From positions 1 to 64,000 of the forward strand of contig JAFZUW010000067.1 of NCBI GenBank assembly GCA_017618195.1: DNA of 64,000 bases, written 5' to 3'. Under the pieces are notes generated by a model. It made no database searches and was not told the DNA's origin. It worked only from the letters and a program-made list of their open reading frames with translations. Position numbers and translations under genes: made by a program. Positions 45,665 through 53,952 of the stretch are shown piece after piece. This DNA is from Lachnospiraceae bacterium (GTDB taxonomy: Bacteria; Bacillota; Clostridia; Lachnospirales; Lachnospiraceae). How positions within the stretch are numbered: position 1 is the first letter of the stretch; each line of letters starts with the position of its first letter.

Positions 45665-45865
45665 GTGCCTGCAAAGAAAACCGCTTATTGGATAAAAAAC
45701 ACGCACCTGCTCAGGCAGGATGAGTTCGTATGCTCTTTTTGTAAAAGCAAGGCGGCAAAGCCTTCGGCGATCTGCCCGCACTGCGGAAGCAACATGAAGG
45801 GAACGAAGAGCGATACCGGATGGGTAGATGAAATGGAAGCCATTGACGCATTCTTTGACGATTGA
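45665..45865 (+). CDS. Small zinc-ribbon protein
   Basis: 66 residues. Two CxxC pairs (FVCSFCKSK and AICPHCGSN) form one zinc ribbon; an acidic tail (DEMEAIDAFFDD) follows. Function unknown; such small ribbons often bind RNA or proteins. GTG 45665 with GAAAGGAGG 6 bp upstream makes the start convincing. It lies 46 bp after the pyrophosphatase gene and 24 bp before the lipoprotein gene. Confidence 0.75.
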   Translation: MPAKKTAYWIKNTHLLRQDEFVCSFCKSKAAKPSAICPHCGSNMKGTKSDTGWVDEMEAIDAFFDD

Positions 45866-45889
45866 ATAACTGAAATAGGGGGGAATGAT

Positions 45890-47257
45890 ATGAAATTAGA
45901 TGTTCGAAAAACCTGCATTATTTGTTTGATTTCCGTATGCTTGTTTTTGCTTACGGCCTGTAAAGGAAATACTCCGGATGATTCGGATTCAAAGCCGACC
46001 GTAACCGATACCGTTACGCCGGAAACAACCGCTGTATCGGAGATTGCGAAACCGGTCGAAAAAGTAACGTATGACGTCTCTTTCAACGGATGTTACGGAA
46101 TTAACACCCCTGCAGATGCAGTTAAAGTTCAGGGCGAGGCATTTATCATTCCTGAGGATGCTCCGACAAGAAAATGCTATACATTTACCGGGTGGTATGT
46201 TCCGGACGAACCGGAAAAGCTGTATTTGCCGGGGGATTCCTACACTTCGGATTGTGATACGGAGTTTCTTGCTTCCTGGAAACTTGATGAATCCACGGAT
46301 GATCCCGCGCTCGGAACGAACCTGATCAGCTTAAGCGGCAAACGCGAAGATACATTTGTGACCGATAAGTATTATTACTACGAAGGAGATGAGTTCTTCA
46401 TTTATTTCGATAAGGATTTAAAAATCCCCGGAGATTTCTGCGATAATATTGCATTGATCATGGATCAGCTCGAGAAGGAAACAGGACTGTCTTTTAACTG
46501 TCCCGGAGTTGTTCCCGCCATGTCTTCTGCGGAATCCTTTTTCGGCAAAGATGATCCGTGGAAGAACATTTCTCCCGGTAAGAAAGTCCTTATTTATGTA
46601 TGTGCAGACAGAGAAAACGCATGCTATATTTCGAGTGCCGCTTCAAACGGACGGTATTTAGATCTTTTTAAATGTGAACTGTTCAGTGATGAGCTTTGGA
46701 ACTCTGTGCCGGATTACAGAAATAATCCGGAATGGCGTTCCGATTATATATCCTATTATGATGTGGCGCATGAATTGACACATACGCTTACCAGCCGGTA
46801 CCTTGAAGGCACAACATATATTACTTCGGAAGGCAGCGCAGATTATTATGCGGAGCGTGTACTGAGTGCGCTTAAGGAACGTTCCGAGGATTTCAGTAAG
46901 AGTTATCAGCATTTTACAGATTTCAACAAGAGCACGACGATTGCCAAGAAGATTACACCCGAAACAGCGGAAGACATTTTCGTTACGGATTTTTCCGATG
47001 TGGATTTTGCCAACAGGGGTGATGAGTATACATTCGGCAGAATGCTGTTCGAATTCATAACAGAACGCTACGGAGAAACGTTCCTGAAGGATTATCTTGT
47101 CGAAGCGGCGAACAGAGGATTACGGTCGGAGTTTACCTATTCCACCCAGTGGGCACATGAGCCCGAGAAACATGCGCAGCTGATCAAAGATCTGGCAGGC
47201 GAAGATGTTTTTAAAGAGTTCGGAAAATGGTATCAAAGCGGAAAGTATTCCAAATGA
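45890..47257 (+). CDS. Lipoprotein with InlB B-repeat and gluzincin-type metallopeptidase domain
   Basis: 455 residues. The signal ends in a lipobox (LLTAC), then a Thr/Val/Pro-rich tether. Residues about 60-130 fit one InlB B-type (Listeria-Bacteroides) repeat: VSFNGCYGINTP, FTGWYVPDEP, LASWK. The C-terminal half carries HELTH (294-298) and a downstream Glu314 in TSEGSADYYAE, the layout of peptidase MA-like gluzincins, so zinc proteolysis at the cell surface is likely. The substrate is unknown. Its codon use is more AT-rich than the neighbouring housekeeping genes. ATG follows GGGGGGAATGAT. Confidence 0.82.
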   Translation: MKLDVRKTCIICLISVCLFLLTACKGNTPDDSDSKPTVTDTVTPETTAVSEIAKPVEKVTYDVSFNGCYGINTPADAVKVQGEAFIIPEDAPTRKCYTFTGWYVPDEPEKLYLPGDSYTSDCDTEFLASWKLDESTDDPALGTNLISLSGKREDTFVTDKYYYYEGDEFFIYFDKDLKIPGDFCDNIALIMDQLEKETGLSFNCPGVVPAMSSAESFFGKDDPWKNISPGKKVLIYVCADRENACYISSAASNGRYLDLFKCELFSDELWNSVPDYRNNPEWRSDYISYYDVAHELTHTLTSRYLEGTTYITSEGSADYYAERVLSALKERSEDFSKSYQHFTDFNKSTTIAKKITPETAEDIFVTDFSDVDFANRGDEYTFGRMLFEFITERYGETFLKDYLVEAANRGLRSEFTYSTQWAHEPEKHAQLIKDLAGEDVFKEFGKWYQSGKYSK

Positions 47258-47264
47258 TTTTTGC

Positions 47265-47292
47265 TTGACATCCGTCGGTTCTTTCGTATAAT
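47265..47292 (+). promoter_or_regulatory. Promoter of ssrA
   Basis: Consensus TTGACA (47265-47270), 16-bp spacer, consensus TATAAT (47287-47292). About 70 nt of leader precede the mature tmRNA; it includes an ACGGAA/TTCCGT hairpin. Confidence 0.88.
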
Positions 47293-47370
47293 GAGGATAC
47301 GGAATACGTTCCGTGTCCTTTCCGAACGAATCGGATCGGATGAAACACAACCTTGACCAGGTTGATACCC

Positions 47371-47720
47371 GGGCTTGTACCGGTTTCGACGGGGGTTTTT
47401 AAATTGTGACAGCCATCCATGTGCCGGATACATGTAAAAAACCGGAAACCTAAATATAAACGCAGATAGAAATATCGCACTCGCTGCCTAATGGCAGCTG
47501 TCCGACAGAGCGCACCTACGCGTTCTGACCCGGGCATCGATTACGTAGGAAACGACGCGCGGAAAGCTTTGACCGCACGGGCGTATGATGAAGCTACTGA
47601 AGGTGCTTGCCCGTTTATCGGCAGATCCGGAGGGAACGGCGAAAGCGTATAGGTAAACTGTGATGGGAGAGGTTGCAATGGCGAGGCTTTCGGACAGGGG
47701 TTCGACTCCCCTCAGGTCCA
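47371..47720 (+). ncRNA. ssrA: Transfer-messenger RNA (tmRNA)
   Basis: It rescues ribosomes stalled on broken mRNA with SmpB. The tRNA-like part is clear: 5' acceptor GGGCTTG (47371-47377) followed by TACCGGTTTCGACGGG, and 3' T-arm AGGGGTTCGACTCCCCT plus acceptor CAGGTCC and discriminator A (47720). The acceptor pairs fully with two wobbles, including the alanine identity G3-U70. CCA is not encoded (GCT follows). The tag frame at 47462-47491 reads GCA GAT AGA AAT ATC GCA CTC GCT GCC TAA, giving ADRNIALAA. The rest should form the pseudoknots. A consensus promoter lies upstream and a terminator at 47813. Confidence 0.95.
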
Positions 47721-47724
47721 GCTT

Positions 47725-47782
47725 GTCGTATGCCTGCGAAGCAGGGGTACGACCTACGCGCGACGCGCCGGGCGAAGCCCGG
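47725..47782 (+). other. Two GAA-capped hairpins in the tmRNA trailer
   Basis: GTCGTA/TACGAC plus CCTGC-GAA-GCAGG (47725-47753) and CCGGGC-GAA-GCCCGG (47768-47782). They lie between the mature tmRNA end and its terminator and may guide 3' processing. Confidence 0.6.
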
Positions 47783-47812
47783 GTTTCCAATCGCGGCGTG
47801 CTCCTTTACGGA

Positions 47813-47842
47813 AGCAGGAGATTTTTCTCCTGCTGATTTTTT
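47813..47842 (+). terminator. Terminator of ssrA
   Basis: A perfect 9-bp stem (47813-47821 with 47826-47834), TTTT loop, then GATTTTTT. Confidence 0.87.
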
Positions 47843-47862
47843 ATCCGGATCCGCCTGCGGAA

Positions 47863-47891
47863 TTGACAAATACGACCGTTCTTGTTATACT
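47863..47891 (+). promoter_or_regulatory. Promoter of the GntR regulator-clpC-radA unit
   Basis: Consensus TTGACA (47863-47868), 17-bp spacer, TATACT (47886-47891). Confidence 0.82.
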
Positions 47892-47903
47892 TCTCATATA
47901 ACA
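47883..47903 (+). promoter_or_regulatory. Palindromic operator overlapping the -10 box
   Basis: TGTTATA (47883-47889) and TATAACA (47897-47903) form a perfect inverted repeat with a 7-bp gap. It covers the -10 and likely start point of the GntR gene, so autorepression is the likely role. Confidence 0.65.
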
Positions 47904-47952
47904 GATTTGATTTCGGAACTGTCCGAAAAGGTACTGAAAAGAGGTGCTTGCC

Positions 47953-48357
47953 ATGCTGGTTAGAATTGATTTCAGCAGCGATGAAGCTTTTTATGTACAA
48001 TTGAAAAATCAGATCATTATGGGCATTGCCACTTCCGAGATCCGGGAGGGGGAGAGCCTTCCTTCCGTGCGCGATCTTGCAGAGGATATCGGAATCAATA
48101 TGCATACGGTCAACAAGGCATACTCGATTCTGAAGCAGGAGGGCTATCTGAAGCTCGACCGCCGCAAAGGCGCCGTAGTCTGCCTGGATGCGGACCGGCT
48201 GCGTACGATCGAAGAGATCCGTTTCCTGTTAAAGGGAACGGTTGCCAAAGCTTTGTGCAGAGATGTTTCAAAGGCAGAGCTGCACGAACTTCTCGATGAA
48301 GTTTTCGAAGAATTCAACGGCATCCGCAAAGCCTCCGGCGCGGACAGCATACAATAA
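47953..48357 (+). CDS. GntR family regulator, YtrA subfamily
   Basis: 134 residues. An N-terminal winged helix (YVQLKNQIIMGIATSEIREG, LPSVRDLAEDIGINMHTVNKAY) with a short helical C-terminus for dimer formation marks the YtrA type. These usually sit with ABC transporter genes. Here the next gene is clpC, 19 bp downstream. ATG 47953 lies 6 bp after GAGGTG; a GTG at 47944 overlaps that site. A palindrome overlapping its promoter suggests autoregulation. The effector is unknown. Confidence 0.88.
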   Translation: MLVRIDFSSDEAFYVQLKNQIIMGIATSEIREGESLPSVRDLAEDIGINMHTVNKAYSILKQEGYLKLDRRKGAVVCLDADRLRTIEEIRFLLKGTVAKALCRDVSKAELHELLDEVFEEFNGIRKASGADSIQ

Positions 48358-48376
48358 AAAGAGATAAGGAATATTT

Positions 48377-50785
48377 ATGAGTAAACCCTATACCGATAAA
48401 GCCCAAGAGGCGATGGACAAAGCAGGCCGATACGCCAGGCAGCTCCATGCCGCATATCTCGGAACCGAGCATCTGCTCGCCGGATTGTGGCTTACGGACT
48501 GTTCGGTCGGAAAGATACTGCACGACGCATTTTCCTTCGAATCTTTGGAACTTTTAATGAATGTAACGGTCAACGCGGAATCGTCGAAGAGGAAACTTAG
48601 CGAGACGCCGGAGCTTACGGAAGTGCTTGCGGAAGCAGACCGGATTGCTGACGGTCTTTCGTCTGATAAGACCGGAACGGCGCATCTGATGTTAGGAATC
48701 CTGCGCCGCAGAGACTGTATCGCGGTACGGCTTCTGAACTCGCTTCATATCAGCATGAACCGTCTCACGAAGGATGTTTTAAGCTGTATGGACCTTTCCG
48801 CGGACGAAGTGAAACAGCAGGTTGCGGCCGCGAAGGAAGCGAAGAAGAGTCATGCCGAGATCAACGAGGTATGTACCGATCTGACGGCCAAGGCAGAGGA
48901 AGGCCTTCTCGATCCGGTAATCGGACGTGACGCGGAAACCGAGCGCGTAATCCGGATATTGAGCCGCCGCACGAAGAACAATCCGTGCATGGTCGGCGAA
49001 CCCGGCGTCGGCAAGACCGCCGTTGTGGAAGGTCTTGCGCAGCGCATCGTGAACGGCGAAGTGCCGGAGCACCTTGCGGACAAGCGCATTTATACGTTAA
49101 ATCTTACGGCAATGGTTGCCGGAGCCAAATACCGCGGCGAATTCGAGGAAAGAATCCGCCAACTGATCGATGAGGTTGTCAGCGACGGACACATTATCCT
49201 TTTTATCGATGAGCTGCATACGATCATCGGTGCCGGAAGCGCGGAAGGCTCATTGGATGCCGCCAACATCTTAAAGCCGGCTCTCTCGAGAGGCGGTCTA
49301 CAGATCATCGGCGCAACGACGCTTGACGAGTACCGGAAGCATATCGAAAAGGATGCCGCGCTTGAGCGCCGTTTCCAGCCCGTCGTGGTGGAGGAGCCGA
49401 GCGAAGCGGAGAACATCGAGATTTTGAAAGGACTTCGTCCCCGCTATGAGAAGCATCATCACGTAACGATCGCCGATGACGCTCTGCAGGCAGCCGTTTC
49501 CCTTTCGAAACGGTTCATCAGCGATAGGTTCCTTCCCGATAAGGCAATCGACGTGATGGACGAGGCGGCAAGCTTTGTGCATCTGAGTTCGGATTCGGGT
49601 CTTCGGGAACTGACGGAACTTCAGGAGCAGAAAAGACATCTGCAGGACGAAAAGGATCAGCTGTTTACGGAAGGAAAGCTTGAGGAAGCCAAGAAGGTAT
49701 CCCGCAAGCAGACCCGTATTGAGAATAAGATCAAGGCACTGCAGGATGAGAACGCGAGGAGATCTCTTCCGGCTGTTACCGAGAAGGAAGTTGCTCAGGT
49801 TATCTCTTCGTGGACCGGCATCCCGATCGCCCGCGTGAACGAATCCGAAAGCGAGAAGCTGCTTCGCCTCGAAGAAGAGCTGCATAAGCGCGTGATCGGA
49901 CAGGAGGAGGCGGTAAATGCGATCGCCAAAGCCGTTCGAAGGGGACGCGTCGGGCTGAAGGATCCGAAGCGCCCGGTAGGATCGTTTTTGTTCCTCGGAC
50001 CGACCGGCGTCGGCAAGACCGAGCTCAGCAAGGCGCTCGCGGAAGTGCTGTTCGGAAGCGAAGACGCTTTGATCCGCGTCGACATGTCCGAGTACATGGA
50101 GAAACACAGCGTTTCGAAACTGATCGGCAGCCCTCCGGGATACGTCGGATTTGACGAAGGAGGCCAGTTGTCGGACCGCGTCCGCAGAAAGCCTTATTCC
50201 GTCATCCTTTTCGATGAGATCGAGAAGGCTCACCCGGACGTGTTCAACATCCTTTTACAGGTACTCGATGACGGCCGTATTACCGATTCCACGGGCCGCG
50301 TCGTCAACTTTAAGAATACGGTCATTATTATGACCAGCAACGCAGGCGCTCAATCGATCATTGAGCCGAAGAAGCTCGGATTCGGCGCCGAAGACAACCC
50401 GAAGGCCGATTACAAGCGCATGAAGGACCTCGTGATGGAAGAGGTGAAACGCGTATTCCGTCCCGAGTTTTTAAACCGTATCGACGAGATCGTCGTATTC
50501 CATACGCTCACCGATACGGAGCTTCGTCAGATCGTAAATCTGCTTTCCGCGGTTTTGGTAAAGCGGTGCATGGAGCAGTATCAGATCACGCTGAAGCTGG
50601 ACGAATCGGTGCTTGCGCATATTGCCGTTCGGGGAAATGATCCGAAGTACGGTGCAAGACCGATCAAGCGTGCCATTCAGGAAGACCTCGAGGACATGCT
50701 TGCGGATGCGATTCTTTCCGGCAAGATCCGTTCCGGTCAGAAGGTAACGGTTTCCTACAACGAAAAGGGATATACTTATGGCTAA
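48377..50785 (+). CDS. clpC: ATP-dependent Clp protease ATPase subunit ClpC
   Basis: 802 residues. It unfolds substrates for ClpP. Clp N-domain (1-150, with [12 protein letters not shown]), first AAA+ with Walker [14 protein letters not shown] and [12 protein letters not shown], a UVR-like middle coiled coil (about 410-450), second AAA+ with [14 protein letters not shown] and [11 protein letters not shown], and a C-terminal D2-small domain. The usual Firmicute partners ctsR, mcsA and mcsB are absent; a GntR gene takes that place. It overlaps radA by 8 bp. A weak AAGGAA site precedes the ATG. Confidence 0.95.
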   Translation: MSKPYTDKAQEAMDKAGRYARQLHAAYLGTEHLLAGLWLTDCSVGKILHDAFSFESLELLMNVTVNAESSKRKLSETPELTEVLAEADRIADGLSSDKTGTAHLMLGILRRRDCIAVRLLNSLHISMNRLTKDVLSCMDLSADEVKQQVAAAKEAKKSHAEINEVCTDLTAKAEEGLLDPVIGRDAETERVIRILSRRTKNNPCMVGEPGVGKTAVVEGLAQRIVNGEVPEHLADKRIYTLNLTAMVAGAKYRGEFEERIRQLIDEVVSDGHIILFIDELHTIIGAGSAEGSLDAANILKPALSRGGLQIIGATTLDEYRKHIEKDAALERRFQPVVVEEPSEAENIEILKGLRPRYEKHHHVTIADDALQAAVSLSKRFISDRFLPDKAIDVMDEAASFVHLSSDSGLRELTELQEQKRHLQDEKDQLFTEGKLEEAKKVSRKQTRIENKIKALQDENARRSLPAVTEKEVAQVISSWTGIPIARVNESESEKLLRLEEELHKRVIGQEEAVNAIAKAVRRGRVGLKDPKRPVGSFLFLGPTGVGKTELSKALAEVLFGSEDALIRVDMSEYMEKHSVSKLIGSPPGYVGFDEGGQLSDRVRRKPYSVILFDEIEKAHPDVFNILLQVLDDGRITDSTGRVVNFKNTVIIMTSNAGAQSIIEPKKLGFGAEDNPKADYKRMKDLVMEEVKRVFRPEFLNRIDEIVVFHTLTDTELRQIVNLLSAVLVKRCMEQYQITLKLDESVLAHIAVRGNDPKYGARPIKRAIQEDLEDMLADAILSGKIRSGQKVTVSYNEKGYTYG

Positions 50786-52157
50786 AGAAAAGACGCTTTT
50801 CTTTTGTAAAGAATGCGGAGCGGAATCCGCAAAATGGCTCGGACAGTGCCCGTCCTGCAAGGCGTGGGATTCGCTTGTCGAAGCACCGCGCGACCGGAAG
50901 CGTCCGGTTAATATGTCGGTCGGGATACGCCGTAACGTCCCCGTGCCGCTCGGTACGGTATCCGCGGAAGATGAGAAGCGGATCGGCTCCGGCATGAAGG
51001 AACTGGACCGGGTTCTCGGCGGAGGAATCGTTGCGGGCTCGCTCGTTCTTGCATCCGGCGACCCCGGCATCGGAAAATCAACGCTTCTTTTACAGATGTG
51101 CCGGAACCTGAGCAATGCGGGAACGCGCGTATTGTATGTTTCCGGCGAGGAATCGCTTCGGCAGGTAAAGCTCCGTGCGAACCGTATCGGAGAGTTCAAT
51201 GAGAACCTCCTGTTCCTTGCGGACAACAATATGGACGCAGTTCGGGAAAGTATTATGGACGTGCATCCCGTTGTCGTCATCATCGACTCGATTCAGACGA
51301 TGGTTCTGCCGCAGTTGGATTCTCCTGCCGGCAGCGTAACGCAGATCAAGGAGATCACGTCTTTTCTTCTTCGGACCGCGAAGGAAGAGGAGATCAGCAT
51401 TTTCATCGTCGGCCACGTGACCAAGGAAGGTTCGGTTGCGGGACCGCGCATGTTGGAACATATGGTTGACACCGTTCTCTATTTTGAGGGCGATACGACG
51501 ACGCCTTATCGGATCTTACGGGCCGTCAAGAACCGTTTCGGTTCGACCAACGAGATCGGCGTTTTCTCAATGGAGCGGACCGGACTGGAGGAAGTTTTGA
51601 ATCCTTCCGAGCACATGCTCGCGGGAATGCCTCTTGACGAACCCGGCTCGATCGTAACGGTAACGATGGAAGGCACGAGACCGATCCTCGTAGAGGTGCA
51701 GGCGCTCGTATGCCGCACCAATTTCAACCTCCCGCGAAGAACGGCAACCGGTACCGATTTCAACCGGCTGAACCTGATCCTTGCGGTGCTTGAGAAACGG
51801 CTCGGCATCGGTCTTTCCGGCTGCGACGTTTATGTGAACATCGCGGGCGGCATGCGGGTTACGGAGCCTGCGCTCGATCTCGGAATCGCGATTTCGGTAT
51901 TGTCCGGATACACGAACGTTCCGCTTCCCGAAGGGACTGCGGCATTCGGCGAGATCGGACTCATCGGAGAGATCCGTTCCGTTTCGCAGGCGGCAGCGAG
52001 AGTGAAGGAAGCCGCCAAGCTCGGCTATCGCCGCTGCTTTGTTCCGAAGAATGACGCGGACCGGATGAAGGGACAGATTCCGGACGGCGTTCAGGTGATC
52101 GGTGTGGCAAATGTGAAAGAGTTAAAGAAATATCTGTCCGGAAACGGCCAATCCTGA
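50778..52157 (+). CDS. radA: DNA repair protein RadA
   Basis: 459 residues. A RecA-like branch-migration helicase for recombination intermediates. An N-terminal zinc finger (FFCKECGAESAKWLGQCPSC), Walker A SGDPGIGKSTLL, the RadA-specific KNRFG motif (VKNRFGSTNEIGV) and a C-terminal Lon-protease-like domain (GGMRVTEPALDLGIA) are in order. It overlaps clpC by 8 bp; the clpC-radA pairing is common in Firmicutes. Confidence 0.96.
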   Translation: MAKEKTLFFCKECGAESAKWLGQCPSCKAWDSLVEAPRDRKRPVNMSVGIRRNVPVPLGTVSAEDEKRIGSGMKELDRVLGGGIVAGSLVLASGDPGIGKSTLLLQMCRNLSNAGTRVLYVSGEESLRQVKLRANRIGEFNENLLFLADNNMDAVRESIMDVHPVVVIIDSIQTMVLPQLDSPAGSVTQIKEITSFLLRTAKEEEISIFIVGHVTKEGSVAGPRMLEHMVDTVLYFEGDTTTPYRILRAVKNRFGSTNEIGVFSMERTGLEEVLNPSEHMLAGMPLDEPGSIVTVTMEGTRPILVEVQALVCRTNFNLPRRTATGTDFNRLNLILAVLEKRLGIGLSGCDVYVNIAGGMRVTEPALDLGIAISVLSGYTNVPLPEGTAAFGEIGLIGEIRSVSQAAARVKEAAKLGYRRCFVPKNDADRMKGQIPDGVQVIGVANVKELKKYLSGNGQS

Positions 52158-52177
52158 AACGGGAAAGGAAGGGTTGT

Positions 52178-53566
52178 ATGAGAAGAAAGGGATTCTGTAA
52201 GCTGACGGCATTGCTTCTTTCGGCAGTTATGCTGACCGGCTGTGCATCCTCAAAAAAGAAGAAGGAAGAAGCGCTTGCGGATTACGCGCTTTGCGAGCAT
52301 ATCGTTTCCATTGACACCGGAGCGGGAACCATTTCGGACAATGCCGTTCTGGACGTCGACGGATTCTATGTCGTAAAGGACAACGTATACGCCAACGCGG
52401 ATTCGTTGAACATCCGTATGGCTCCGAGCACCGATTCGAAGCTTGTTACGATCGCTCCTTACGGAACGAGACTGCAGCGTACCGGAATCGGGCAGGAAGG
52501 CTGGGACCGCGTGGAATACGAAGGCGATGTCTGCTACGTGACCCATTCCCTCGTAACCGTCGTTCCAATCCAAAGTTCGAAAACGTTCGAATTTTCCACC
52601 GTCGCACTCAGTATCGTCGAGACAAAGCGCCAGCAGTACACTTATGACGACCTCTGCCAGGACGTTGCGGCACTCCGCGAGGCGTTCGGTTCGAAGATGA
52701 AACTGAACAGCATCGGATTTTCCGCGGACAACCGGAGCATTTTCGAAATCGTGATCGGTTCGAACAACGCGAAGAAAGATATTTATTATGTCGCCGGTTT
52801 GTGCGGAGCGGAATATATGACATCAATGGTCATCATGAAGCAGGTGGAGTATTATCTGCATTATTATGACGCCGGATACTATAACGGCTACGCATTTTCC
52901 GACCTGTTTGAAAATGTGCGCGTGCACGTGATCCCGATGCTCAATCCGGACAGCGTACAGGTCAGCCAGCTGCTGCTGCAGGGCGTTTCGGACACGAGAC
53001 TCAAGACGCAGCTGAAGGAATGGTATGACCGCGACCAGTCTTCGGGCGGCATCAATCTGAACCTTGAGAACTATCTGCGGTTCTTCAACGCGAATGCGGA
53101 AGGAACCGATTTGAGAAGAAACTTCCCTTACCAGTGGGATCTTGCGAATACCGTACCCGAGCCCGCATCGACCGGCTTCCGCGGCAAATCCGAAGGAAGC
53201 AGCGCGGAGGTTAAGGCAATTTTAAACAGCATCAGCAAGAACAATCCGTCGATTGTGGTTGCATATCATACGACGGGAAGTAAGATTTATTACCAGTATT
53301 CGCAGCGCGATGACGTGCTTTCGAAGGCAAAGTCATACGGCTACACGCTTTCGAAGATGATGACTTACGAGCTTTCCGAGAAGAAGATGGCGGAAGACGG
53401 CTACGGCACGCTTGCAGGATACTGCAACAACGTGGCTTCGATCCCGGCGCTTACGATCAACCTCGGAAACGGATCCGCGCCGCTTTCCCTGAGCGAGTTT
53501 AACGCAATCTGGAATGCTTTGCGTGATTCCTGGGCGGAGCTTCAGGTAACGATGATTGAGTGGTAG
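52178..53566 (+). CDS. Lipoprotein with SH3 domain and M14-like carboxypeptidase domain, His-to-Cys at the zinc site
   Basis: 462 residues. The signal ends in a lipobox (MLTGC). A bacterial SH3 domain lies at about 70-130 (ADSLNIRMAPSTDSKLV). From about 150 the chain looks like an M14 zinc carboxypeptidase of the gamma-D-glutamyl-diamino acid endopeptidase type. The usual first ligand pair HxxE is here C209-G-A-E212 (AGLCGAEYMT); the third ligand His364 (VAYHTTG) and a candidate catalytic Glu440 (LSLSEF) remain. Activity is therefore uncertain: Cys may still bind zinc, or the protein may only bind peptidoglycan. It follows radA by 20 bp. Confidence 0.82.
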   Translation: MRRKGFCKLTALLLSAVMLTGCASSKKKKEEALADYALCEHIVSIDTGAGTISDNAVLDVDGFYVVKDNVYANADSLNIRMAPSTDSKLVTIAPYGTRLQRTGIGQEGWDRVEYEGDVCYVTHSLVTVVPIQSSKTFEFSTVALSIVETKRQQYTYDDLCQDVAALREAFGSKMKLNSIGFSADNRSIFEIVIGSNNAKKDIYYVAGLCGAEYMTSMVIMKQVEYYLHYYDAGYYNGYAFSDLFENVRVHVIPMLNPDSVQVSQLLLQGVSDTRLKTQLKEWYDRDQSSGGINLNLENYLRFFNANAEGTDLRRNFPYQWDLANTVPEPASTGFRGKSEGSSAEVKAILNSISKNNPSIVVAYHTTGSKIYYQYSQRDDVLSKAKSYGYTLSKMMTYELSEKKMAEDGYGTLAGYCNNVASIPALTINLGNGSAPLSLSEFNAIWNALRDSWAELQVTMIEW

Positions 53567-53610
53567 ATTGCGGCTTTCGTAAGGATTTTTCGTGCGAAAT
53601 AATTTATCCA

Positions 53611-53639
53611 TTGACATTAGCGGGAAACTGTTGTAGTAT
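53611..53639 (+). promoter_or_regulatory. Promoter of the T-box leader
   Basis: Consensus TTGACA (53611-53616), 17-bp spacer, TAGTAT (53634-53639). Confidence 0.82.
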
Positions 53640-53645
53640 GTTTTT

Positions 53646-53920
53646 CAGTCAATTTCATATTTGCGTTGAAGAGGAATAGTACCGAATCATTTCGGATCCA
53701 GAAAGCTGCCGGTTGATGCGAGGCAGTCGAGGAGTGTTCGGGAACTCGCCTTGGAGCAGCGGGTTGAAGACCGTAAGGTTGTGTAGATACCGCCGGAATC
53801 CCACCGTTACAGGGGAAGAGCATCGACAGTGTCCGTGCTTACTGAGTGCATGTATATCATGAAATAGAGTGGTACCACGCAATTTGCGCCTCTATCCTTA
53901 CAAGGGATAGAGGCTTTTTT
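53646..53920 (+). promoter_or_regulatory. T-box riboswitch leader, probably leucine-specific
   Basis: It senses uncharged tRNA and controls termination. Stem I is visible: the AGTA motif, CCGAA (5' side) paired with TTCGG (3' side), and the distal AGCTGCCGGTTGATGCGAGG region. Just after TTCGG the specifier loop reads GAA-CTC-GCC, so the codon is most likely CTC (Leu). The T-box AGAGTGGTACCACGC is at 53866-53880; UGGU fits a tRNA with discriminator A, as tRNA-Leu has. The terminator is a 10-bp stem (53888-53897 with 53905-53914) and six T; the competing antiterminator uses the T-box. The controlled gene starts at 53953. Confidence 0.93.
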
Positions 53921-53952
53921 GTTTTCATTGCATTAAAAATCGGAGGTTATGT

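Noticed and set aside
45866-47257. The InlB-repeat lipoprotein as part of a mobile element
   Set aside because: No transposase, integrase or direct repeats flank it; only its composition differs, and that mildly.
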